64,000 nt of DNA from Apostichopus japonicus. Lineage: Eukaryota > Echinodermata > Holothuroidea > Aspidochirotida > Stichopodidae. The position numbers and the translations under genes were made by a program. The notes beneath the pieces were generated by a model that searched no databases, was not told the DNA's origin, and was given only the letters and a program-made list of their open reading frames with translations. Positions 47,308 through 56,887 of the stretch are shown piece by piece. Position 1 is the stretch's first letter, and each line of letters opens with the position of its first letter. The stretch covers positions 4,713,499 to 4,777,498 of the forward strand of contig NC_092565.1 of the NCBI RefSeq assembly GCF_037975245.1. The letters run 5' to 3'.

Positions 47308-49347
47308 TTAATTTGCAACTAAGTCAAAACAAGACACAGTACCGCTATCTCTTGCCGCCACATACATCTTGCAGTTGTTGTTGGTGATGCACAGACCGTC
47401 GACGTCATCGTGAAGGCCCTGGCTGAAGGCCGACAGAAATGTCCCGTCCTTGGTGTAGACTACGATGGCCAGTTTGTCCGAACATTCCACAGAGCAGGCG
47501 CTGATGTAGATGTTGTCGTTCGTGTCCACGTCGATGCCGCAGCAGTACATGGAATCCTCGTCCTCCCTGACCGGTATGGTTTTCACAAACGAGTCCATCA
47601 CGGGATCAAAGATCTGCAGACGGTGGTTACCGTGATCTGCGACGACGACCTGGTCCTTGCTATTCACGGCGAGGAAGTTAGGATTGATCAGCTGTCCCTC
47701 GCTTATCCCCCAAGTGCCGTGGGACCCAATCATCTTGGCCTTCTCGTCGAAGACTAGGATGCAATGATTCACCCAGTCAGACACGTACAGGTAACCCTTG
47801 GAGTCGACAGCGACGCCCCGGGGGCTCTCTAGGGAGCTATGTCTATAGATAAGATTCAGGCTCTTATCATGCAGAGAATATTTCATGATTGCGTTAGCTT
47901 CGGGGTCACATATGAATAAGAAATCGTTGTACACGCTCATGCTCCTGGAATGAACCTCGGAGAACATCACAGACACTCCTTTCCGAGGGCCACTCATTTC
48001 TAAGCTCAGGATTTGGTTCTTTGCCAAGTCACTTACTAAGATCTGTTTGTTCCACTGCACTATATCACTAGGGCTTTGCCAAGGGTATTCCATTCCCGAG
48101 AAATCTCCAACATGTGTCCCCAACGGCTGGACTAACATCTCTTGCTGTGAATTCTGAACGGTGATGTTAAAGATGCGAATCTCCATTTTGTACCTGCCAA
48201 CATGAGCAGGCGTGAAGAAGGTGGTCATATAGGTACCATCTGACTGTCTATAGGCCCCAATGTCTTTGGATTGACCGGTTGGGGAGTGGATGTTCGCAGT
48301 CACCGCCGGAAGGTCGGCATCTTCTGTCAGACCTTCTGAGGACTTTAAAATCAGACGAAACTGTAATTTTCTATGAGTTTTGACCTGTACTGGACTGTTT
48401 TGTGAGTGGAGGAACTCTACTTCAATTTTATCCAATGGTATAGGTAAGCATGTTACTTGGCAGTCCTCCCCAGGATTGAATTTAAACTGAAGCCCTGGTT
48501 TGAACTCCAGATTCAAGAAACCTTTCGGTACTTGTGGCATAAAAGGAGCAGACGACAACTGCTTCAGCTTGCTAAAACTTTGAACAGTGGCAGTATTCAA
48601 AGCGCATGGTTTCCCACTGCTGGTGGCATTCTCAATTTGACTGTAGGATGTCAACCCTTCGTGAACATTGCGTTCAAAGTCAGACGCTTTCTCCATCTCA
48701 ACCTGAAGCTCAGCCACTTTCTCTTTGTAAAGGTTTTCAAGTTCGTCATTAAGCTCTTCTTCTAGTTCTTGAACCTTTTGAAGAAGATTCTCTTTGAAAG
48801 CAGCTATATTCCTTTGAGCAGTGTGATACTTGCCATCTAAAAATGATTTCATTTGCCTTAGAGATGTCAGAACCATTCTGGATTCCTCCTTCCTACCTTT
48901 AAGTTCTGCTTGCAACTTATCCATCCTTTCCTGAATGAACCGCCACGAAGACCCCGCGTCGAAACAGTGGTGATTGGCGTGACCTTCTGAAGCACAAACT
49001 TGGCAGACGCCTAACAGGCATGTCTGACAGACACGCGTCACCAATTCATCATGTTTCTCGCATTCGCACAGGAGGTCCTCATCCACAGCGAAGTCTTGAA
49101 GGTCCTGGCTAATCTGTCTTGCAAAGAAGTTGTCTGGCAATCCACTCACTCCAGACGAAGGCAGAGCCTGTTCCACATTGCACTGGGGACATATCAACTT
49201 TGTTCGTACAGCTACCCAACTCTCCAAGCAACTTTTACAACTCATGTGGTTACATGGTAGAATTTTTGGAAGCTTGCATGGATCCTGACAGATGGGACAC
49301 ACCAAACTCTCTAATATTCTCTCTAATTTCTTTTGAGGGGTAGCCAT
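47308..49347 (-). CDS. TRIM-NHL protein, probable RING E3 ubiquitin ligase (679 aa)
   Basis: One uninterrupted coding exon. The start is the ATG at 49345-49347 (MATPQKKLERIL), because a splice acceptor (TTTCTGCTACACAG) sits directly before it; the 27 residues open upstream are intronic. RING: C17, C20, C32, H34, C37, C40, C53, C56. B-box 2: C96, H99, C107, C110, C115, C118, H123 and H126 or H127. Coiled coil about 135-235. A filamin/ABP280-like Ig repeat about 310-400 (DGTYMTTFFTPAHVGRY). NHL repeats about 412-675 (SPRGVAVDSKGYLYVSDW, NHRLQIFD). The layout matches the TRIM2/TRIM3/TRIM71 group, which ubiquitinates proteins or binds RNA through NHL. Echinoderms and amphioxus have many expanded TRIM genes, so orthology to one vertebrate gene cannot be claimed. 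All zinc ligands are intact, so it looks functional. Confidence 0.95.
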   Translation of the reverse strand: MATPQKKLERILESLVCPICQDPCKLPKILPCNHMSCKSCLESWVAVRTKLICPQCNVEQALPSSGVSGLPDNFFARQISQDLQDFAVDEDLLCECEKHDELVTRVCQTCLLGVCQVCASEGHANHHCFDAGSSWRFIQERMDKLQAELKGRKEESRMVLTSLRQMKSFLDGKYHTAQRNIAAFKENLLQKVQELEEELNDELENLYKEKVAELQVEMEKASDFERNVHEGLTSYSQIENATSSGKPCALNTATVQSFSKLKQLSSAPFMPQVPKGFLNLEFKPGLQFKFNPGEDCQVTCLPIPLDKIEVEFLHSQNSPVQVKTHRKLQFRLILKSSEGLTEDADLPAVTANIHSPTGQSKDIGAYRQSDGTYMTTFFTPAHVGRYKMEIRIFNITVQNSQQEMLVQPLGTHVGDFSGMEYPWQSPSDIVQWNKQILVSDLAKNQILSLEMSGPRKGVSVMFSEVHSRSMSVYNDFLFICDPEANAIMKYSLHDKSLNLIYRHSSLESPRGVAVDSKGYLYVSDWVNHCILVFDEKAKMIGSHGTWGISEGQLINPNFLAVNSKDQVVVADHGNHRLQIFDPVMDSFVKTIPVREDEDSMYCCGIDVDTNDNIYISACSVECSDKLAIVVYTKDGTFLSAFSQGLHDDVDGLCITNNNCKMYVAARDSGTVSCFDLVAN

Positions 49348-50571
49348 CTGTGTAGCAGAAATAAAACAGCAAGTGTTATGTATGACTAAAGCTGAATTGA
49401 TTGTGTCTATTGTAGGTATTATACACAAAAAATTGTGTTGGTTTCAGTTTCCTCAAAAGCAAAACAAGAACTGACCAAACCCTAAAAATAGCAACACAGA
49501 GTATCCAGCCACTTACTGTTGATGAAATCGAAAGTATGTACCAAAGATGGATTCTGTAAGCGACCTGTATTGATTGTTAGTAGTCATAGGGTAATACATT
49601 GTTGAAAGGAGTTAATTGTACCTTAGAGTAAGTATTGTCTGAGCAAGAGTCTATAAAGTTCAGGGCATGTATACACAGTAATGAAATCAATTAACAAGAA
49701 ACCGATTGGTATTCTGTGATTGTGTTGCTGAGATAATACTACTCTGAAGTCTGAACTGTTATATTAATTCTAAAATTTTCTTTGTAAAATACATAATAAA
49801 GTGATCAAGTAGTATATGATGACGATGGAATTTTGATGAACATTAACCATCAAATTGCAAAATTGAATTCATTCACGATTGAAAAGGCCTGACTACTAAG
49901 AATGGGACATTCAACACATACAGTTATTGGCATATTACTGTATATTTTCCTTGGCAAAGTTGGCATGATTTTCAATTGTTTTTGCAGTCCACTGTGTTGT
50001 TCTCAAAAGTTAACAAACTTAGCTGGCTTGTAAGTTACAGTATGTGATAGTATTCTGCAATATAGAACTTGTGTATGTTGATATGGTAATTTCAATATAT
50101 GCTTCACTCTGCAAATATTTTAAAGAGGACAAAAGTAATGGCTTTTTGACCATTTTCTTTCAAGCAATATACATTTAAGCCTTCAATGAAAAACACCAGT
50201 TAATTACAATCTGACAGCTAAACACAGCAATTTTCTGTCTCTAGTCTATCACTCAGTGGGTGGAACATACATTTATAACATGATGTCAATTTAGGGAATG
50301 CATGAATTATGAGGCAAAGTACAATTGGAACTTAGGCCTGTGGGTCATGCAACACTCCTTGTCATGTGGAAACCCCACTTAATGTACACAATGTTAACGT
50401 CATCTTAATCATACCTGAGAGTTAGGGCTTGGCGATCAATCCTCGATTGAATTCTATATAGTTCTGGTGTGATTATAGCCAGGCTATAATACAAGCTAGG
50501 CCTAGGCTATGTTTTACCAGTACTGTTGTTAACATTCGAAGGTCAAACAGTTAAAAAAGACTCTTACTTAC
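49348..50571 (-). other. 5'UTR intron of the TRIM gene
   Basis: On the minus strand, GGCTACACA ends at 50572 and is followed by a consensus GTAAGTAAG donor. The matching acceptor ends one base before the start ATG. The upstream exon would be wholly non-coding; its start was not located. Confidence 0.65.
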
Positions 50572-50572
50572 T

Positions 50573-52235
50573 GTGTAGCCTCACTAAGGGTAAGACTAAT
50601 GACGAAGGACTTGACGTTAGCGACGCGATGCATGTACGAAAATGTACAGCGATTAACCGTTTTCCTTAGGTATCCATTGGTTGCTATCCAATTGAAACAA
50701 GACAGGCCTAACATTTGGCCTATTATTAAGTTTATGTGGAGACTAATCACGCCTTGGACCGTGGTGTATGTATCTGAATGATTACGCAGGTGCACCGCAG
50801 TATTTGATCATGTCAACAACCAATGCAGCTCTGTGATCACAACATACACATATTCAGCTTGCTAGTACCAGGGAGTATTGTTATTCCATAACAACTGTCT
50901 GCTAGTACACACAATTGAGCCAGACCACATGTTTTTCGTACAACCTCCGTTAACTAGATTTGCCAGTGGTCTTGGTGGTCACTTCAAAAATGCGAAAGCA
51001 GGGCTTGAGTTCATTTCTCCGGCGGTGCATAAAATGTAATTTGTTGACCTAAACAAAAATAAGGAAGTTAGAAAAAACTGGTAGTAGCCTTATTTGAGTT
51101 CACTCGGAGAGTCTTTCACAAACGGCGCTCGTACCAAATGTTACCCCCTCCCGTTCACCCGGATTGAAGCCCTCACCTCATCCATTTTATCTTGAAGCCA
51201 TTCAAGTGAAAATGGTATGCCTGTGCCTTAGGTAGTCGTAACTTTCCCTTAGGGACGGGGTGGAGTGTTTCTCTCGTCTTACCCCCCCCCCCACCTCAAT
51301 ATAAGATCTTTTCTGCATTTTGTATATGAAAGTGCCCTCTTTGTTATTCAATTTCGTGTAAGAAAAAATGCCCTTACGTTAAACATATTTGATGAAACAC
51401 ATTTAAAAAAAATGAAATTTGTGTTACAGATTGCACCGAATTTAGTTCATTTTTTCAGCTCGACTTAAGGTGATCTGCATATTGGATTTCCACTTCAAAT
51501 AAAAGTCACATGTCATATTGCCTTTGGTAGTCCCCCGCCCCCCGCCCTAGGACTGAACTCTCTTCCAAGTTCCACCCCCTCCTCTTTCCTAACATTTTAG
51601 GCGGTAATTAGCCTACCTCTTGGATCGACGTTGATTTCTGCCTGGAATAGACCAGCTCCTCCGGTGGCTCCCTTCATAAATACAGTTCAGAGATAGAGCT
51701 GTATACAAGTGACCATCTTTTTCGACATGTTAACAAGCAGGATCTTCTTCTTCTTTCTCTCTTTCTCTGGCTGTTTGGATGGTTGAAGAGCATGAAAGTA
51801 TGAACAAGTGTTGCATAAGAATTAAATTGGGCAATTGAGGACATTTTAGACCACTTTATAGGGAAGTGGTTAATAACCGAACATGCAGATAACAAGCACA
51901 TTACCGGATGATTTTATTTTATTTTATAAAATTAGAATATATTCAATAATATATTTAAAACTTTTCTAAGTATTTGATTCAACTTAAAAGGCACTGCAGA
52001 ACCGTGGTCTAGAAATGCGCGAATATCTGTAGACCTATATCATGTGCCATAAGTGAACAATGCATGAATTTGCAATAAAACGTTGAATTGATGACGATAA
52101 CGTAGGCTATAGTGTTTTGTCACATAAGGAGTAATTTTTTGGAAATACATTACAAGTATAAACTATAGCGAGTTGAACCGCTACCCAAATAAGAACAATT
52201 CTATAATGCCGCACCCAGTTGGGACAATTTTTTCT
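50573..52235. other. Upstream region of the TRIM gene
   Basis: The TRIM promoter should lie in the left part (minus strand), but no clear core motif was recognised. The rest contains C/G runs (51282-51292, 51532-51545) and no gene. Confidence 0.4.
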
Positions 52236-52240
52236 ATACT

Positions 52241-54357
52241 CAGGTGCGTATCCAGGGGGGCGTTGGGGGCGCGCGCCCCCGGGTAAGAAAAAGAGAAGAG
52301 AAAAAAAGAGAAGAAAAAAGGAAAAAAGAGGGGAAAAAGAGGAGGAGGAGGGGAAGGAAGGGAAAAGAAAAAGAAGAAAGAGAGAAAAAGGAGAAAAAGA
52401 GGGAGTAAAAGAAAAACGCGAAGACACCGGGAAGAGAAAGAAGAACAGTGACATCATTACAGCGCTGAAGGGTAGCCAGTGACGGATCAATGATTTCGTA
52501 AAAGTGTGACTCACCCTACCCCTTACACCGACAACTCCATTTTTTGACGTTTCCATTTTCCTCTCTCACTAATGATCTATATATATGCTATATATGGTCT
52601 ATCATAACGCGTGTGTAGAATTGTGCTATGAAACCAACTGTGGCTGGTCTCGAACTCGACCGTGTCGTCGGGGAACATGACGCATTTTGGGATGGGGGCG
52701 ACCGCCCGCCCCCCCCCCATTCAGCATTTTTTTTAAATGATATCGCTAAGTAATTTCAAAATAGAAAGTGCTTAGAGGCAACTTACAAGGCCTGGGAAGT
52801 GTCATTTCCAGCGATCTGGGAGACATTTTCGGCCAAAATTTGCTTGTACGCTTCGCGCCAACCTATGGTGGCGCTACGCTTAGATAATTTGCCTACAGGC
52901 TTCGCCCCTCCCTTGGCAAATTCCTCGCTGCGCGCCTGTTCGAATTTGTAACGCAAACAGCAGATATCACATCATATCAGTGAGCATGAAAATGGCGTTC
53001 CAGAATGAAAAGCCTCAAAACTGTCCGACTTGCCTGAAAAAATAACCAAAATTTTCGCGCGCAAAGCGCGCGTTCAACGTGTTTATGTCAATATCATATA
53101 AGCAAGCATCGGTTATTACATCGCATACCATCATGTACCGTACGGTCCGTTCAAATTTCGCAGTATACCGCGGGATGCTAATGTAAACAACGACATGTCT
53201 CATGTAGATGTATAAAAAGCATGGAGGTCCAATTATGTCAAAACTCTCTTTTACATTAGTAATGGCGAATTAGGGCCTGCACCCCCGCCGCGCAGTGGCG
53301 GAGCGTCCATATGGTCAGGGGGCGGATGCCCCCCTGACGAACTCAAATGGACTGCTGGCGCCTTTTTCAGCTCTTTACCACTTTTTACTTATTCTAGATT
53401 ATTGACTTTTTTATTGCGCTCTCATCTACTTATTGACATTTGTCATATTTTCTTGGTGTAATTTGGCGATGACATCTTATTCTTCGTTTATCTGCAAATT
53501 AGCCAGGCCCGGAAAGGGTCATTTCCGGCGATCTAGGGAGTATCTTTGCTCAAAAATTTTCTGTACGCTACACGCCAACCAGTGGTGGCGCTCCGCATAG
53601 ATAGTGTCGAAAGCGCCCCTTCAGACCATTCTCGCCACTCCTGACCAATACCCCTAGCTCCGCCACTGCCGCCGCGCCTCCTACGCCTATGTGTGTAGTG
53701 TTCGGTTTCGGAAATATCTGCTATTTTTTCATTTCCTTCAACCAAGTTTTATAATAGCCGTTATAACAGGTTTTAATATTTCTACACCAATAAATTAACT
53801 GTGTCTGAATTTTCGAAAATTTCTGACCAACATTCTACATCACACTTCCCTCTACTCGTGCAATTTTGACCGGTCTGTTAGGGGTTGAAGGAAGTTTTTT
53901 CTATATTGGTTGTCCATAGATGAAATTTTGTACAACATTATGGGTATGTTTTGAAGTGAGTTTATTCACGAGAAATGTGAATTTTCAAATTCTGAACAAA
54001 TATGGGGCTTAAAACCTTGAAAAGTGGGGCTGACGGGTATTGTGGGCCGCGACGTAGAATCACCTACAAAAGCAGAGACCCACAGGAGATGCGATCAGGT
54101 CGAACATGATGTGTGCCGGGTTGACAATCTTCAAAAAGGTTATGGATGGAAAAAAAAACTATTAGGAAATACTTGGTTCTCAGGCAAAAAGTGTACATCT
54201 GGTTGGTCATTTCAAGCCCGAGAAGTGCCGTTTCCGGTGATCTGGGGGGGTTTCAAAACAAGAAATTTTCTTGTACGCTGCGCGCCAACCGATGGTGGCG
54301 CTCCGCTTAGATAGTAATTCGCGCCCCCCGGGTTTGAAAATCCTGGATACGCGCCTG
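52241..54357 (-). mobile_element. Composite non-autonomous transposon, copy B (2117 bp), inverted to copy A
   Basis: The ends are CAGGTGCGTATCCAGG (52241) and CCTGGATACGCGCCTG (54357), with a perfect 5-bp target duplication ATACT (52236-52240, 54358-54362). It aligns in reverse complement to 5695-7854 along its whole length: purine-rich tract, three ~98-bp modules (52791-52886, 53506-53603, 54217-54313) and the nested hAT MITE. It lacks the extra partial module of copy A, which explains much of the length difference. The target duplications differ, so the two copies inserted independently rather than arising by segmental duplication. Confidence 0.85.
53293..53668 (-). mobile_element. hAT MITE nested in copy B (376 bp), perfect 8-bp duplication
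   Basis: The ends CAGTGGCGGAGC (53293) and GCTCCGCCACTG (53668) are flanked by CCGCCGCG on both sides (53285-53292 and 53669-53676). Confidence 0.88.
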
Positions 54358-54375
54358 ATACTGTAGTGTCAAGTC

Positions 54376-54478
54376 CCGTTTCAAAGCACTCGTATTGTCA
54401 GTATGAGCAGTATGAATATAGTGTTTCTATCAGATCAATGCAAGGAACTGTTTGTACTGACAATACCAGCGCTTTAAA
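54376..54478. repeat. Short inverted repeat (~100 bp)
   Basis: GTATTGTCAGTA (left) and TACTGACAATAC (right), together with TTTCAAAGC and GCTTTAAAA, form imperfect arms around about 40 bp of spacer. It could be a small foldback MITE; no clear target duplication was found. Confidence 0.55.
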
Positions 54479-54756
54479 AGCATGATATTGGTGTACAGTT
54501 TAGAGTGGTATTATGCATTAGGAAATTGTCCCAAATGGCTGAATGCCGCAAAATTTAAAACTTAATATGCATTGTTTGTCATGTGAGTGACGTCATATAT
54601 ATCACTTGAGCTGAAAGGCCTCTGTATGCAATTTGAACTTGGTCACATTAACGTGTAATCTGCGGCGGTTTATTAATATATAGCCTGGTAAAGTACCGTA
54701 ATAAAAACAAAACGAAAAAAAAAGAGTGGAGATATCGATCGATAATTCTACTTTCA

Positions 54757-54983
54757 AGACTCCCGGGTACATTCGACTTAAAAATTCTCAAGTTTTCCAT
54801 TAAAGGTAGACATTTCGACTTTATTTGAAAATAAGAAAAAAGTTGAATCTGAGATTAAAAGTTGAAATTTCGACTGGTAATCTCAGATTCCACTTTTTTT
54901 TCTTTTTTTTCAACTAAAGTCGAAATGTCTACGTTTAATGGAAAACTTTAGCATTTTTAAGTCGAAAGTATACCCGGGAGTCT
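54757..54983. repeat. Foldback element with ~100-bp arms
   Basis: AGACTCCCGGGTA at 54757 and TACCCGGGAGTCT to 54983 are perfect inverted ends. The arms continue through TTCGACTTAAAAAT, AGTTTTCCATTAAA, TAGACATTTCGACTTTA and GAATCTGAGATTA nearly to the centre, so the whole 227 bp could form one long hairpin. Confidence 0.85.
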
Positions 54984-55631
54984 GAAACTAATTCCAATAT
55001 TAAGATGTCGAAACGTCGAGATTAAAAGGTATTTCTTTTTAGATTTCTTTTATTGTAGCCTTGATCGCGTAGTCATTTTGCAAATACTAGACTAGCCAAT
55101 ATAGCCAGGTTAACAATCCATGCAAGTGCACCAAAATCATTATACCTGGTTACATGCACGTCTATACAGGTCCCAAGTTTAATAGTTGATTGGAAACATG
55201 AGCATTTTCGACAGATCACTGCTCTTCCTGCAACTTTTATATACACACCAAATTATACCCAGTGGTCAATCCAATGCACCCCTTGCATGATATAGCCATG
55301 GGAGGGGGTATAATGGTCGACATTTCCGAAGGTCCATTTAATCCCATGATGGAAACCTTCAAATTTTAGTTTTAGGTTACAAAACTGATGTTGAACTATT
55401 ACGGTGCCGTGCTGCATTTTGAAAGAGGAAGATTGCACTGTACTGTTTGGGCATATTCAATATATTTTAGCAGCTCCAAACGATATGTGTAAAATTAGTC
55501 ACAGGATGATCCACCACGTATCATACAATCTATTGACAGGGCCATGGTGTACCGCGTCCTCCGTCTATGATTAGTTTACTCTAAAATTGTGCATTGGAGA
55601 TGGGTATAAGGGAGGGACTCATTGATCTTAA

Positions 55632-55876
55632 AAGTATGCTGTATTGGCCCCAAATATGCTAGATATTCAAATATGGTCACATTTGGTCAAAATTCTCAAA
55701 CTGGTTTTATTACAACCTTCGTGTAAAATTTCCTCACTGGGACATTCAGTCATCTTGAATGTTCCTTAAAATTTGTCTGAGAACAATTTGGAGATTAAAT
55801 ACCTCCAGGAAAGTAAGTTTGAAAACTTTTAGCAATTATAGCGTGATATATCATTTGGGGCCTATACTGACTACCT
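55632..55876. mobile_element. TTAA-type MITE (245 bp)
   Basis: TTAA lies at 55628-55631 and 55877-55880. The inner ends share GGCCCCAAAT with inverted ATTTGGGGCC, preceded by AAGTATGCTGTATT and the inverted TATACTGACTACC. A motif AGCGTGATATA near 55840 recalls the AGCGTGCTATA of the element at 22219-22571. Confidence 0.7.
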
Positions 55877-55999
55877 TTAAGGTGTGACAAAGAGGCCACA
55901 TAACGTACGTTCTTGTGTTAAATAATAAATAGTTTATTGTATTAAAATGGTTCCTTCTGTGAACGCATTTTGTCCACAAAACCCTTACCGAAATCCCAG

Positions 56000-56280
56000 A
56001 TCTGGCTTTATAATAATCTGGCCATAGTAAGCCTTTATATGGCCATATAAAACCAGATATAACTTAATATGGAGACTATCCACATATGAAGATTTAGTTT
56101 AGTCTGGTCATATAAAGCCAGACATAACTTGATATACAGTTATTCCAGATAAACAGATTAAGTTTTATCTGGCCAAATATGGATGCCATAAAATTTAACC
56201 AGATAAAATTTTATATAGGTCATATAAAACATCAAGGTATAGGCCCAATTTTGTATCTGGCCAGATATAAATTCCAGTAA
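56000..56280. repeat. Degenerate repeats of TCTGGCCATATAAA-like words
   Basis: TCTGG-CATATAAA, CCAGA-ATAACTT-ATAT and inverted partners recur about every 60-65 bp. The words are partly palindromic, so the region could fold. No function is evident. Confidence 0.55.
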
Positions 56281-56289
56281 AAAAAAATG

Positions 56290-56445
<156 letters not shown>

Positions 56446-56639
56446 GTAAAGATTGTATTTATTTGGACCTTTTACAAAATCCCTTTCATGAGCCTTTTCG
56501 AAACGAAATCTCGTAAATGTTGCCTTTATTCTCATCTGTTTGGTTTCATGAGAAGGTTGTAAAACGCGTGACACTTAACTGTCTCTTTAATTACAGGTGT
56601 GTAGGTGTTTATAAACCCGTTCGAGTTGGAAAGTGTGCA

Positions 56640-56887
56640 GCTTTGTGATTCTCGGTTACTGGTACTACAGTGCTGTGCTTATATAGCGAGCTGTCGCACA
56701 CCTCCGTGACGTCATCTATCCGGGGCAACCCCAAAAGTAAGCGCCATTTTGAAATAAAGAGGGGAGAGTTGCAATGAAATATCGGCGTCTATCCAGTCCA
56801 TCTGATATAACCTGATTTTCGCAGTGATAACCACTTAATTTTGAAATTTGTAGGAGTTTAATTTTACAAATTTGGTTAAACATCACC
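56640..56887 (+). promoter_or_regulatory. Promoter and 5'UTR region of the PPP2R2-family gene
   Basis: A full CRE/ATF site TGACGTCA (56707-56714), a YY1-like GCGCCATTTT (56741-56750) and a possible TATA element TTATATAG (56679-56686) lie within 210 bp of the ATG. The spacing does not fix the start site; YY1 motifs often sit just inside the 5'UTR. A short upstream ORF (56774-56815) is present. Confidence 0.6.
56774..56815 (+). CDS. Upstream ORF in the putative 5'UTR (13 codons)
   Basis: ATG at 56774 encodes MKYRRLSSPSDIT and stops at 56815, 72 bases before the main ATG. It may modulate translation if transcription starts upstream of it. Confidence 0.3.
   Translation: MKYRRLSSPSDIT

Noticed and set aside
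47410-47757. Plus-strand frame over the NHL repeats
   Set aside because: It is the antisense shadow of the TRIM-NHL coding exon.
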